From: Neonectria sp. B-13 | Taxonomy: Eukaryota > Ascomycota > Sordariomycetes > Hypocreales > Nectriaceae | NCBI GenBank assembly: GCA_002682825.1 | Contig: NOKP01000034.1 | Coordinates: 372,001 to 436,000, forward strand | Length of the DNA stretch: 64,000 bases | Direction: 5' to 3' | Shown here: piece after piece, positions 43,890 to 54,107 of the stretch | Layout of the letters: each line of letters starts with the position of its first letter | Position numbering within the stretch: the stretch's first letter is position 1 | The notes under the pieces: generated by a model | Database searches by the model: none | Told to the model about the DNA's origin: nothing | The model's input: the letters and a program-made list of their open reading frames with translations, nothing else | Made by a program: the position numbers and the translations under genes

Positions 43890-46032
43890 GAGCCTTTGGA
43901 TTACCGGAGCCGAACATTGTTGGGATCGGCTGATGTTGGACTAGATTACTGCAACGGAAACAGGCCTAATAGTAAAAGATACAAGCCTGCTCTTTTTCGT
44001 TCCTAAATTGAAGCAGCCTAGAACTATATCGAGAAACTGAAACGTTACTTATAGTTCTATAGGGGATGTTATATGCTGATTTCTAAGTATGGTCTATTAT
44101 CTGTGAATCTATTGCGTTTTGAACAGAGGTATTATCGCGGGCTAACCGTTGCTATTATTATTACTGATTAACATAAAGGTGGGCTAGTTATTATAGGCCT
44201 TAAACAATGAAAGCTCAGCTCTTCACTTCAGCTCTTCTATCAGCTAGCACTTCTTCCCGCGGCAGAACTGAGGTTTCAACATGAATCTAGGGCAAATTTC
44301 CCCCAAAAGAATTTAGGCAATCTACGTCTGCACTATTCGACCATCAGATGGAAGAGCGCCTGATCGCGCAACTTGCCAACTTTAGCGCAAGTGAAACTGC
44401 AACCAATCATATAGACCATCTAGCAAACGTGTTACGGAAATTACAGGCCACGACTCCTGGGGACTTAGACAAGGATGCTGTAGCACGAATGGCACGTATA
44501 ACAGAAGACATTTGGACGTTCCTGGACTGACGACAAAGTACGAGCTTCACGACATCACTGATGAGCAAGATGAGTGACTTAATCTTGGGTGATTGCGTGA
44601 AAAAGGTTATAGATCCTTCTCTGTCCCCTGCAGAGCGGATGGCCGAGACCTTGGCGGTCTTTGAAGAGACTAGGGGACCCCGGAAAACAGCGATAGATTG
44701 TTCAAAATTTCTCCATTTGGTGTACCAGGCCTGACTCGGGCCATGAAACATCTTCTAGGTGATGAGAAGATACAGCAGATGCCTAATGCTAGAATAATAC
44801 CTCAATTCCAGGACACAGGATAAATTCCCGGATCTGAGTTGCTTCCAGACTTTACGTATGAGAGCGTCTCAGGGGCTACATGAACCTGGATTCTCAAGCT
44901 TATGAACGCTGCTGGTCTCTTCGTTACAAATTAGCAAGGCATTTTTCCGATTGGAAGTTGAAGTAGTCAATCTCATCAAAAGCCTTATATTTAATACGCT
45001 CTCCTGCGTCCGGTGCCACCATCGACCACCCCTGTACCAAAGCCACTACAGAAAGCACTCTCAATGATGCTTTCACTTCACTTGTAGCAATCGCAAAATG
45101 AAAACTACATACAACCTGTTTCACTTCCTCTGACGATTGGCGAGTGAACTATTTCTGAGCCACGTTAGAGAAACGCCCTTCTGGACTGACCAATGATGCA
45201 TCGATCAATCCGTGAGCAAAGAGAATCGAGTTCACCACGCCATAATAAGTCGAATCCCATACAAGGTTCAGTATGCCGTGTCATGGCTCAGAGAGTCCAG
45301 TAATCAGACGAGTAACAGCATGTGAATACTTTGCTGGTTCAAATCAACGCCATTAAGATATGGCTTCGTTATGTCAATAATCCTCGCGATCGATCTCTTC
45401 ATAGATTTCGATGCCAAACCCTGGACTGTTGAGTTTCATCGTCCTGGTTCAAAGCCTAACGACTCCACGAGGCAAGAGCTTTGGGTTGGCTGCCACCAGA
45501 TATCTCGTTGCCCCCCACGACACGTAGAACAGGCTCTTTCCACGGGCGATGCAATCAAGCAACACATGCTCTTGCCTCACTGCGCCGGAGCTGGACTTCA
45601 TGTCGCGACAATTTGCCAATGTGTCGTTTCCCTTCCTCATCCATCATCACCCTCTCGCTGTTCCGGTTTGTCCTTACTCCCAGCATTTTGTCTACCGTCC
45701 ACTTTGAGTTGATTTACTGACATGGTATCAATGACAGTTACCGACGAGCCGACGCCCTCTTTTTGTTGTACGTCGCCTCCCGATCGTCGAACTTCGAACA
45801 TCGAACGTCGAACGTCGAACGTCCCCTTCATCATGTATAGGACCTAACGATGGGTACAGGACAACAACAGCAGCAACAATAACAACATCAGTCGTAAGTC
45901 AGCTCGTGGCAAGCCCTGACAAGCGCAACTGTGATCCTCAGCTGACATAACTGTGATAGACGGCAGGACGAAGACTAGCCTTTGTGTTCCGCGAAGTGCG
46001 TCTCCAGTCCTGCATCGACTCCCCACGCTACC
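43890..46032. other. Intergenic, partly AT-rich; unidentified fragments
   Basis: A 60-codon frame at 44348-44530 and a downstream fragment (about 44700-44825) look like pieces of a decayed gene but match nothing I know. A tandem heptamer-like repeat (TCGAACG units) occurs at 45786-45823. No functional gene was seen. Confidence 0.3.
45786..45823. repeat. Short tandem repeat of TCGAAC(G/A)T units
   Basis: Four to five imperfect 8-bp copies run in a row (CGAACTT, CGAACAT, CGAACGT, CGAACGT, CGAACGT). Confidence 0.65.
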
Positions 46033-46467
46033 ATGACATCCCGAGCTAATGTTTTGCAGGCGATACCATTCAATTGGCGTCCGGCCTCTGGGTGGCCTGG
46101 CTCCCCCGCCGCCTCCAACGACTGGGTCCTGGTGGACCTTTCTGCGTGGCCTGGGTTCCCCTCCTCCCTCCGACCAGTAACTGTCCCGGCCCGTGTGGCC
46201 CTCCGCCTGTGGTTCCCCGTGCCGATTCGGCGGAACGCCCGAGACCGAGCCCGTCGCATGGGCTTCCGGATCCGTGCCCGCCGCGCCCTGGCTCTGGCTC
46301 GCCGGCGAGGCCTCCGCCTCGCCACCTCCGGGTCCTCCGGGTCCTCCGAGTCCGAGTCCGGTCCTCCTCCCGCCCCGCCCGGCGACAGGCCCATCCTTGC
46401 CGATATAAACGCCACAGTCGACGCCCACATGGCCAACGAGAGGCCAGACGAGCCGTTCTTTGGGTAA
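46033..46467 (+). CDS. Arg-rich small protein of unknown function
   Basis: The ATG frame gives 144 residues. It starts MTSRANVLQAIPFNW, then a hydrophobic, Trp-containing stretch (SNDWVLVDLSAWPGF), an Arg-rich amphipathic segment (residues about 65-95) and an acidic Ser/Pro tail ending DAHMANERPDEPFFG. The DNA is very GC-rich and open in several frames, so the choice of frame rests on the amino-acid pattern. TTTTGCAG just before codon 10 could be a splice acceptor, in which case the true start lies upstream. Function unknown. Confidence 0.45.
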   Translation: MTSRANVLQAIPFNWRPASGWPGSPAASNDWVLVDLSAWPGFPSSLRPVTVPARVALRLWFPVPIRRNARDRARRMGFRIRARRALALARRRGLRLATSGSSGSSESESGPPPAPPGDRPILADINATVDAHMANERPDEPFFG

Positions 46468-46820
46468 TGGGCATCCAGGCCCTTGGCGTCTTTTGATGTT
46501 TGGTGTTTGGTATTGTGAGACAGGGGTGAGCCTCTTGGAATATTATTGTATTACTGGTCCCCATTGGGCATCATCTGCCCGAGTATAGTTTAGGAAAATT
46601 GACGTACAGTTCTTGTCTGACTCTTCTCGTTTATGCATATGTAAACTCAAAGATGATACTACCTGTTGACAATGTGGACCAGGTTAAACTTCAATTTCAA
46701 GCTTTTTCGAATCAAAGTTAGAACCAAGACTAGGTGGAATCGACATCAAGCAAGATATAAACCCTCAGCCCTCCGCTTCATTTAACCTGGCATCAACACA
46801 TACCACGGAATTTGTCAAAA
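46468..46820. promoter_or_regulatory. Upstream region of the F-box-like gene
   Basis: TATAAA at 46756-46761 lies about 60 bp before the ATG and is followed by a pyrimidine-rich stretch, as in fungal core promoters. Nothing else was seen. Confidence 0.4.
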
Positions 46821-48338
46821 ATGGCCTCCCATAACATTCAACCACCGACAGCTTGCAACTGGTACCACCTCCATGAAGAAATCCGAGACATCATTTTGGC
46901 ACAGGTTGCCAGGGCCGAGTATCAAAATGGACGACCTCTTTCGGGATATGCGAGCGTCGCTAGGGAATGGCAACCCGCCTTCGAAAGACTAGCGTTTAGC
47001 AGACTCCGAGTCATGCCGTCAGAGCTCCAAGATTTTCACGCCATCTTCCAAGTCATCCGCCGAAGGAGCTATCTTAAGTACCTAGGTTTAGTGCTTAAGC
47101 TCCCCAAACATAGGCATGTCTCCTTGAACGGCATCAGTGGCACAGAAGAAGAAATGGCCATGGCTCAGATGCTAGTCATCGGAAACCGAGAGCGTGGCGC
47201 CCATTTGCACTTTCCGGAACTACAATCTCAGCAGCAACAGAACAATATCGCTTTTACCCAGGCAATATATAGCCTCTTTTTCCAGTTGGGCCCTTGGACA
47301 CAGCAAGAGACCCATAGATATGGAGTCGAACTGGAGATTATTGCTACATCAGAGAGCTACTGGCAAAGGATAGCAAGAAAACTCCGAATACGCGCTGGCC
47401 CTATGGTCATCTACACCGCAGAGCCTCAAGCACCCGGCGAACCACAGCGCTTCAAAACTGTACACGTTAATCCGGAAAGATGGGAGAGTTGTATCCATGC
47501 TGGCGAGCTGGATTTCCACTTCTCCCTTGACCTTGATTTCACAAAGTCTTTGATATCCTGTACCTCAGCAATTCCCAAAGTATCCATCGTCGCTACACTC
47601 TCTATACGCCGAAAGTCTATTCGCCACTTTGAGCCTAGGGCTATAGATGCAATCATTCAGCGTCTTCCATTTTTGACAGCCTGGAGTTGGGAAGTCTGGC
47701 CACGCGCACACTGGAAGACTAAATACCGGTTTGATGAGGGTCTCGGAAGCATTATATCAAACTGGCCATCATCATTGAAAAAAGTACGCATTTATCAACA
47801 AGAGCGTTTCTATCCTACCAGTCACTTTGGACATAACAACAATTCTATGAGCCATAACCCCCATCTCGGACCCCTGGCATCCAATCTAGCCTACCTATCC
47901 CAGCAGCTGACACACCTCGCCGTTGAATACAGCATTGACGCACACGAGTTCTTTAAGACGATTCCTCAACAGTGTTCTGGCCTTCAGCAACTTGTCATAA
48001 GGTCAGACCAGATAATTCTCAACGAGTTGCCTCACAAGACAAACCATCAGCTTAGAGTGGTAGCTGGCGTGATACTCCACATGCCTAAGCTAAGATTGTT
48101 AGCCCTCTATAACATCTGCGACTCTAGCGCAGGGTGCTTTAGCTACGAGACCATACGTGGCGTTGGTGTGCTTGGGGTCAGGTGCAGCAATCTTTTTCAA
48201 TTAGATAGACAGTGTTCTGAAGCCTGGCAGGCTGTTGTAAGTGAGCACTGTAAAGGCAGTGTGAGATGGTGTGTTGAGACTTTGCCTATAGAAGCAATTA
48301 AGTTCTGTATAGTTCATATCTTAAATAGGCATAAGTAG
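46821..48338 (+). CDS. F-box-like protein of the fungal DUF6546-type group
   Basis: A single-exon protein of 505 residues. The N-terminus CNWYHLHEEIRDIILAQVAR is a degenerate F-box, followed by GYASVAREWQPAFERLAFSRLRV, the usual continuation in this large fungal family. The middle has YLGLVLKLP and an aromatic SWEVWPR segment. The C-terminus (LPIEAIKFCIVHILNRHK) closes a helical/LRR-like part. Such proteins are thought to act as substrate receptors in SCF ubiquitin ligases, but targets are unknown. Start 46821 is the first ATG, with a TATA box 60 bp upstream. The family is expanded in Fusarium-like genomes, often in accessory regions. Confidence 0.8.
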   Translation: MASHNIQPPTACNWYHLHEEIRDIILAQVARAEYQNGRPLSGYASVAREWQPAFERLAFSRLRVMPSELQDFHAIFQVIRRRSYLKYLGLVLKLPKHRHVSLNGISGTEEEMAMAQMLVIGNRERGAHLHFPELQSQQQQNNIAFTQAIYSLFFQLGPWTQQETHRYGVELEIIATSESYWQRIARKLRIRAGPMVIYTAEPQAPGEPQRFKTVHVNPERWESCIHAGELDFHFSLDLDFTKSLISCTSAIPKVSIVATLSIRRKSIRHFEPRAIDAIIQRLPFLTAWSWEVWPRAHWKTKYRFDEGLGSIISNWPSSLKKVRIYQQERFYPTSHFGHNNNSMSHNPHLGPLASNLAYLSQQLTHLAVEYSIDAHEFFKTIPQQCSGLQQLVIRSDQIILNELPHKTNHQLRVVAGVILHMPKLRLLALYNICDSSAGCFSYETIRGVGVLGVRCSNLFQLDRQCSEAWQAVVSEHCKGSVRWCVETLPIEAIKFCIVHILNRHK

Positions 48339-48399
48339 CCACATGCTATGGGAAATATGACGAATTAAAATAGTGATCTATGATTATGTTATTAAGTAT

Positions 48400-48680
48400 C
48401 AGTCCTTCAAGCCAATGTTTAATGAAAGACGGATAATAGGAAGCGAGTAGCATTAGGGCTATCGGGGAAAAGCCGAACCTCCAACGCCTTACTTGGATAG
48501 TCCATGCGCGTGTAAACCAACGGCTCGTCTCAAAGGGAGACTTCGGCAGGTAGATATCAATACCTGGCGGCACATCCGCCAAGTAGGTGTAGCATACTTC
48601 GGAGCGATAGTACCAAGTCATCATCGAGTTGATGGTCTCGGAAGCACTGAACTCTGTGCCAAGGCTCAGTCTGCTTTATG
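48400..48680 (-). pseudogene. HET-domain relic
   Basis: A minus-strand frame reads SASETINSMMTWYYRSEVCYTYLADVPPG and then SRWFTRAWTIQ, the central part of a heterokaryon-incompatibility domain. It has no intact start, is preceded by a stop, and diverges immediately after the WTIQ motif. Only about 80 residues remain, so it is a dead fragment. Confidence 0.6.
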
Positions 48681-48936
48681 CTATGGCGAAAACAGAAACT
48701 GTAGACTGCGTGCTTCGTGCACGCACAAGTGCGGAGGCTTGTGGGTGTCACGAGGCGAGTTTTAAATATTTTACATCGATACAGGCAATGTACAATTGGA
48801 AGATGATAGTTCAAGAAGTTGTTATTTACAAAAGAAATAGCTCAAAGTCATGCATCCCAGAATCCGCTTGTTATGTACAGTTCATATCGTCGTTGCATTA
48901 ATCATGCATATCATTTCCTTTCCCAAACCGGCTTCT

Positions 48937-49225
48937 CTATGCAAAGATGGACTCGAGGACCAAGTCCAGTGATTTTGGTCGAGGCTTGGGAGGACTCTTC
49001 TCCAAATGTGCTACGTGCGACGGTGCGCTTTCTACGGTGCTGTATTGGTAGCGTCGATCAAGGCTACGGCCTTGGTTGCGGACATAGCCGCCAGCAGCCG
49101 TTGCGCCTCCGACGGCCAGAAGGACGGGAAGAACCCTGGCATTTGATTAGCATGGGTGAAGCTATCCGAAGCGATCATGATTCTTACTTGGGACCGACCG
49201 AGATGGCGTTTGTAGCAGGGAGCAT
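48937..49225 (-). CDS. 78-residue microprotein with one predicted membrane segment
   Basis: Two exons (49225-49188, 49135-48937) with a 52-bp phase-2 intron (GTAAGA donor, CCAG acceptor) give a continuous protein starting MLPATNAISVGP. A hydrophobic Ala/Gly-rich segment (VLPVLLAVGGATAAGGYV, residues about 14-31) follows, then an Arg-rich stretch GRSLDRRY, a Pro/Lys region and the end LDLVLESIFA. The topology is like small single-span mitochondrial or ER proteins. Neither exon is long enough to be noticed alone; the clean splice and coherent composition are the support. Function unknown. Confidence 0.6.
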
Positions 49226-50861
49226 TTGGAAGTTGTGTGGAGTTGTTGGTGTGTGTGTTTATGATTGCAGGGATGACCCTTGTGCGCTGTTATCGATGTT
49301 GGCAGTTGTGATTGTGATCGTGATTGCGATTGTATGATAATGGCAGGTAGATATTGGGAGGAAAACAAGATATTATATAATCGTCTTCGAATCCAGACTT
49401 CTCGTGATGTTGTCAAGCCTGGCTGGTGATGTCGCGTGTTTATGAGTGCCAGTGGCGTGACGATCACCATTTGATGGCCGTCATCAGAGTCAGTCCCCCC
49501 AGAACCGAAGAGCTGGCCTGATCTGACCGACCACCAGGCGCGGCAGTTCCCGATCCCGCCCATCTGCAATCGCCACTCACTCTCACTCTCACATGATTCA
49601 GCTCTCCAGTATTAATCACGTTAATCCTACCCAACATCTGGCTATCCAATGATGGAATGTGCTAGCCGTACCACTGCGCCACTTGTCAAAAGAAAGATAC
49701 GGGTCTGATTGGATTGGCACTTATCAGTGGCATCTGGGGTCACTTTGACAGAATGACCGGCTTCCGGGATATTCTCGCCTCGCTCACCCCCGGTCCGATC
49801 AGCACACAAAAGCGAAGCATCTAATGCTACGGTGCATCTTGAGATGTCACTTCCCCGCGTTTGACATGTCCGACTTGACTGTCAGAAAAGGTACGAGTGT
49901 GGTTGCGGTGACGTTGAATCATACGAATCCTGCATTTGTGTTTCGGCAGATGAATCAAAGTGGCCTCATCTGAGGAGCACAGTATCCGAAGCCCACTGCG
50001 GATGTGTCCCGAAAGTGGAGCCATTCCATCACAGGTGCCCAAAACATCATGAAGAGATATGGGTTTGAACTTCTCTCGCTTCACAGCCCCGTCAATTCTT
50101 GTCTTCTCGCAGGACTGAGCAGCCTCTCCGTCCATCAGACGCCGAACTGGCTCTTTTGTTGCTCCAGCTCCAATGAATTGTTGTACGCAAGAATTTGATG
50201 AGGTGGCTACCGAATGGGGCTATTGCGAAGAGCCCGGCATGTTCAGGTAGCTTTTCGACGCCCTCGCCGAGGAAATCTCTTTCATCTTCTAACAAGGTGA
50301 AGCAGTCCAAACCCAAGAAAGATGGCCCACGTTAACAATATACACAAATCTAGAAAACAGGGATGGAGCCAGAGGCCACTACGTGATAGAGGCTAAGCAA
50401 GACATGGATGTCGTCAGTCACTGTGACTGTGCATAGATATGACAAAGCGCTGACAGCCGGAGGAACATCGCTCCCCAAAAGAACGATAACTCATATTCCC
50501 AACGGAACTATGACCAGCAATAGCCATACCACGGTATATATGGTGCTTCTGGGTCGTTGACGCGAGGCAATTATGGTGCCAAGGCCCTAGGCGTCAAGTA
50601 ACCCTGTCATATCTTTATGGAAAGCAAATGCCAGTGCTATCATCTTCGAGGAGCGGCACAAGCGGAAGAGGAAGAAGCAAACAAGCCAGCAATGTCAAGC
50701 AGATTTCGTTTCAAAAGCTTCAGAAGTAAGGCGAAGAACCAGTTGAAGGTTTCAATATATTCTCAGAGCTAGATTGGTAACCATTAGATATCATCAGAAT
50801 CTGCTACAGACTTTGCTCTTAAGAGATTAACTGTAAAGTGTAGTCATCAATCTAACTACAG
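49226..50861. other. Intergenic, no gene seen
   Basis: 1.6 kb with short frames only. A tRNA-like A-box on the minus strand near 49660-49687 lacks a matching B-box. No other element was recognised. Confidence 0.35.
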
Positions 50862-51716
50862 CTAAGGCCATGGAGCGCCCAGGGCATAGGAGGTCTTGAT
50901 GAGATCGTCCCGATGAGCCGACAGCCCGTCAGCAACCATAGGCCCTCCATTGCTCTCAATACTGTTGCTCTGGCCCTTGACCTTTTGATAATAGATGCGA
51001 AGCGCAGCGCGCAAAGTCTTCAAGTCGGCTAGACTCTTGGAGTTGTTAAAGGCCAACAAAGCCGGCGCAACATCAGAACCGAGCGAGTCAGTAAGGGTAC
51101 CGAGGTTGTACTGAAGGATGTCGAAGACTTGTATGGCGTTGCCCATGACAGTGACAGTACCATACGAGACTCGTTTGTCGTAGTTTTCCTTTGACCACTC
51201 GATCCAGGTGGAGACGGCAGCATGCAAGGCCACGACGGCCTGGTTTGTCTTATGGACTTTGGGCGTTATAGCGGCGGCATCGGGAATGGCAGTGGGGGCG
51301 GCAGCATCGCCCTGGCCTGCCGCAGCGTGAAACAGAGCCTCGGCGCCCTTCATGCCGGTGTAGAAGACGCCCTGCTTGACGGCTTGGACGGCCGCCCACT
51401 TGGCAAAGGAGACGGCACCGTCCATGATGGCCTGACGGGCCGCGTTGGCCCCGGCCGTCGTGCCGCTGGCTGTCATGTCGAAGACGGGCACTTTAGACCC
51501 GGTCGAGGTGGTGGTTTCGTCCAAATCCGCTGCCGTGTCTGCTGCGTCCCCGGAGGCTGCACCGGCGTCTGTCGTGGCCGTGCTGACTTCTGTCCCTTCA
51601 ATGATGGATGCAGATGCGTCGGCGGCCTCGCCCGCAGCGGAGATTACCTCCACTGCCTCCGTGCTAGCAGATATGCCCTCGGCAATGGCTGGGATGAGGT
51701 CCAAAAATTCTGCCAT
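50862..51716 (-). CDS. Helical protein A of a three-gene module (unknown family)
   Basis: A single-exon protein of 284 residues with a clear ATG. It begins MAEFLDLIPAIAEGISA, followed by an Ala/Thr/Asp-rich acidic tract (to about residue 75). An amphipathic/hydrophobic helical stretch (AVSFAKWAAVQAVKQGVFY, residues about 104-122) leads into a C-terminal helical domain with STWIEWSKENYDKRVSYGTV and GNAIQVFDILQYNLGTL. The same W-x2-W-x4-Y-x2-R-x-SYGTV-x4-G-x2-IQ-x-F pattern is in the protein at 54108. No signal peptide was seen. I recognise no known family. Together with the small helical protein at 52953 it forms an apparent module. Confidence 0.8.
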   Translation of the reverse strand: MAEFLDLIPAIAEGISASTEAVEVISAAGEAADASASIIEGTEVSTATTDAGAASGDAADTAADLDETTTSTGSKVPVFDMTASGTTAGANAARQAIMDGAVSFAKWAAVQAVKQGVFYTGMKGAEALFHAAAGQGDAAAPTAIPDAAAITPKVHKTNQAVVALHAAVSTWIEWSKENYDKRVSYGTVTVMGNAIQVFDILQYNLGTLTDSLGSDVAPALLAFNNSKSLADLKTLRAALRIYYQKVKGQSNSIESNGGPMVADGLSAHRDDLIKTSYALGAPWP

Positions 51717-52952
51717 ATTGGAGACAAGTTGACACTGGTATCAAAGTTAGCGAGTGATAGGAGAAGGGGGAGTTTCAAATCCTCACCTGCTGAAGGTTTG
51801 CAAGGTTTATGTAATGGTTTGGTCAAGAATAGAGACGAACTGCGGTGTATGTGTAATTGTCGCCTTGGGCTGCCAACGAGTCGCTTTTAAAAAAAGAGAA
51901 AAAAGGACACATCATGGACACCTGCGATACGACCATGACAAAGACTTTTGCTTTGGAGGGTTAAGCCTAGATGAGCTTCCCTTCGAAACCTAGAACTCTG
52001 GAATCTCATCTAACTATTGGAATCCTCCTCATCGCAACCGGCTTACACACCACTTCTAGAGTCACCACTTCTAGAGTCTAGACCACGCGGACAGCTCCAG
52101 ACCATCCATAGAACACGCGCTGCGGCCTATCAATGGCGACACTGGCACCGCCTCAATGCGAAGTCTTCCGATTATCATCCAATGGTCGAATTTGAATGAC
52201 GCTTCGGGTTTGAGAGCGGGCACTACTGAGGATACGAAAGAGTTGCCGCCAACATGCCTAATTCGAAGCGGATAAGCGCATGCGTAAACTCAGCTATGTC
52301 TTAGAACGCCGTTCGTCCCGACTCACCTCAAAGCCACATTCAATAGTGTAGATTAAGTCTTCTCTACCCTTTGGGCTTAGTGCATAGTGACTGCGCTGTG
52401 GCGCGGTCTCGGAGCTTCCATCCCCTCATCTTAGTCGAGCGTGCAGGGGTCCTAGTTGTTCGCAATGGGGTTCATGCAGGTGGAGCGGCATTCACTATTG
52501 CTCGCTAGGCGTTCCAGACAAGACACCGCAGGTTCTGCCAAAGCCGAGATCTCCAGTGTTGCGTAGTATTGTATGTATGAGCGTCTGTTTATGGCTTAGG
52601 ATGTGGCTCAAAGTCATACGATATTGTCATGACCACTGCAAACCTGAGACTGGCAGGAATCCAGGCGCTTCTAGTACTAGACATCAGTCTCGAGTACGCT
52701 TGCCGACTTACATATGCCTGCCGGATGGCATCAGCTTCTACTGAAACCATTGTAGTCCATTTAGTTTGGCATAGCGAGAATGAAATGCATAAAAGGAGAG
52801 GCTTATACTACTGATCAGCTGCGTCCTCTCCACCGGACACAGCTCAAAACAACCAAGTTCTCGAATGCACTGGACGACTCTTGTCTTCCTCACCGACTGT
52901 TGCAAAGAAAAAATCCATTCATAGTCTCAGTTCCAACAACGCGACTAACACC
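51717..52952. other. Divergent intergenic region between module genes A and B
   Basis: No gene was seen in 1.2 kb. A short direct repeat ACCACTTCTAGAGTC lies at about 52050-52079. It presumably holds the promoters of both genes. Confidence 0.35.
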
Positions 52953-53447
52953 ATGTCTTTGACTACCATCATCGAAGAGTACATGGATGACGAAGGGCTG
53001 CAGAACCAGAGCTTAGCCAAGTACCTCCCAGGCGCCGCGGGGGACATCGACTTACCCGAGGATCCTGAGCTTCCTGACATTGATATCGGTGGAGAGGAAC
53101 CCGCAGCGGAATCGGGCGATGCGCTTCCCGACATCAACATTGGAGACACGACCAAGGGGAAAGGCCCCAAGCTGGAAAGCGCCCACAAATTGCCACCCAA
53201 AGTCTCCGACGCCCTTGGCAAGCTCAACACGGCCATAAACAACGTCAATGAGACGGTCAACGAGGTCGGCCCTGGCTTGTACCAAGTTGAGGGCTGGTGG
53301 CCCCAGGTGCGCAAGCTGATTGTGCAGAGGGACTACGCCAACGCGAGTTTTCGGATCAAGGAATTCTTGTCCACCTTTGATGCGAATTATGATGACCAGC
53401 AGAGGCTTATCGAGAGCTTGGAAGGGTTGGCAAAGTGCTTGAAATAG
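52953..53447 (+). CDS. Small helical protein B of the module (unknown family)
   Basis: A single-exon protein of 164 residues. The first ATG of the frame starts MSLTTIIEEYMDDEGL. Residues about 25-70 are acidic and contain two copies of LPDI(D/N)IG (ELPDIDIGGEE and ALPDINIGDTT). The second half is helical: ALGKLNTAINNVNETVNEVG, then GWWPQVRKLIVQRDYANASFRIKEFLSTF and a Leu-rich end. No signal peptide or membrane helix is evident. It lies between two paralogous genes and, like them, lacks introns in a region where most genes have them. Function unknown; a partner role with the flanking proteins is inference. Confidence 0.72.
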   Translation: MSLTTIIEEYMDDEGLQNQSLAKYLPGAAGDIDLPEDPELPDIDIGGEEPAAESGDALPDINIGDTTKGKGPKLESAHKLPPKVSDALGKLNTAINNVNETVNEVGPGLYQVEGWWPQVRKLIVQRDYANASFRIKEFLSTFDANYDDQQRLIESLEGLAKCLK

Positions 53448-54107
53448 AGGTGTCGGGAGGCTCGACACGGTTGATGTCCAAGGATCATGGTGCTACTAGT
53501 TTAAACCACACACTCGCGCTCTGCTCGTTTAGACTACACGCTCTCTACTAGTTACGACCATACCTCCTCTATACAAGGACAACATACTCTCTCTGCTTAA
53601 TTCGACTGCATTTGTTTTGCGTCTTACACTACAGATTCTCTGCTCTTCGACTCTACACGCTCTCTACTCGTTAGAACCACACTGTCTGTCCTCCTAAGAC
53701 AACACTCTCTCTTCTCGCTTCGACGACCGTCTCTGTCCTCGTGAGCATGCACCACGATACGTACCAAGTAAGCCTGTACATTTCTAATGAAAGCCACCAA
53801 GAGCGCCATGAGTAGTACTAGCTGGATCGAGAACGCTCTAAGAGGGTCAGGCGCCGAAGGTTTGAGTCAACAGACTTGAGTCTGTTGGGGAAGACAACAG
53901 ATTGCTCCGCCATCCCCGTCTTGTGTTTTGCCACCCTGGTCAAGAGTGAGAGAAATTGACTATAAAACCCTATCCCATTCCACTGAAAACGAGTGGAACG
54001 GCACACATATCATCTCGAACAAACTCTTTACTCCCCCGTCTTTGCATCCTCACCTGCAACACGAGTCCATCTCTATATCCACACAAACACGTTTTTACCC
54101 TGATAAG
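53448..54107. repeat. Pyrimidine-rich imperfect repeats upstream of module gene C
   Basis: Between about 53500 and 53745 the sequence consists of degenerate copies of a unit like TACACGCTCTCTACTCGTTAGA (CTCTCTACTAGTTACGACC, CTCTGCTCTTCGACT, CTCTCTACTCGTTAGAACC, CTCTCTTCTCGCTTCGACG). It is a local tandem amplification, now decayed. A short inverted repeat AACAGACTTGAGTCTGTT lies at about 53869-53886. Confidence 0.5.

Noticed and set aside
45844..46564. Several long minus-strand frames rich in Gly, Arg and Pro
   Set aside because: Products of extreme GC content; none has protein-like organisation compared with the plus-strand reading chosen.
48819..49337. 172-codon plus-strand frame
   Set aside because: Antisense to the spliced microprotein at 48937-49225, which has better codon and splice support.
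49590..49690. Minus-strand tRNA-like TGGCGCAGTGGT
   Set aside because: No B-box at the proper distance and no acceptor stem; at most a decayed tRNA fragment.
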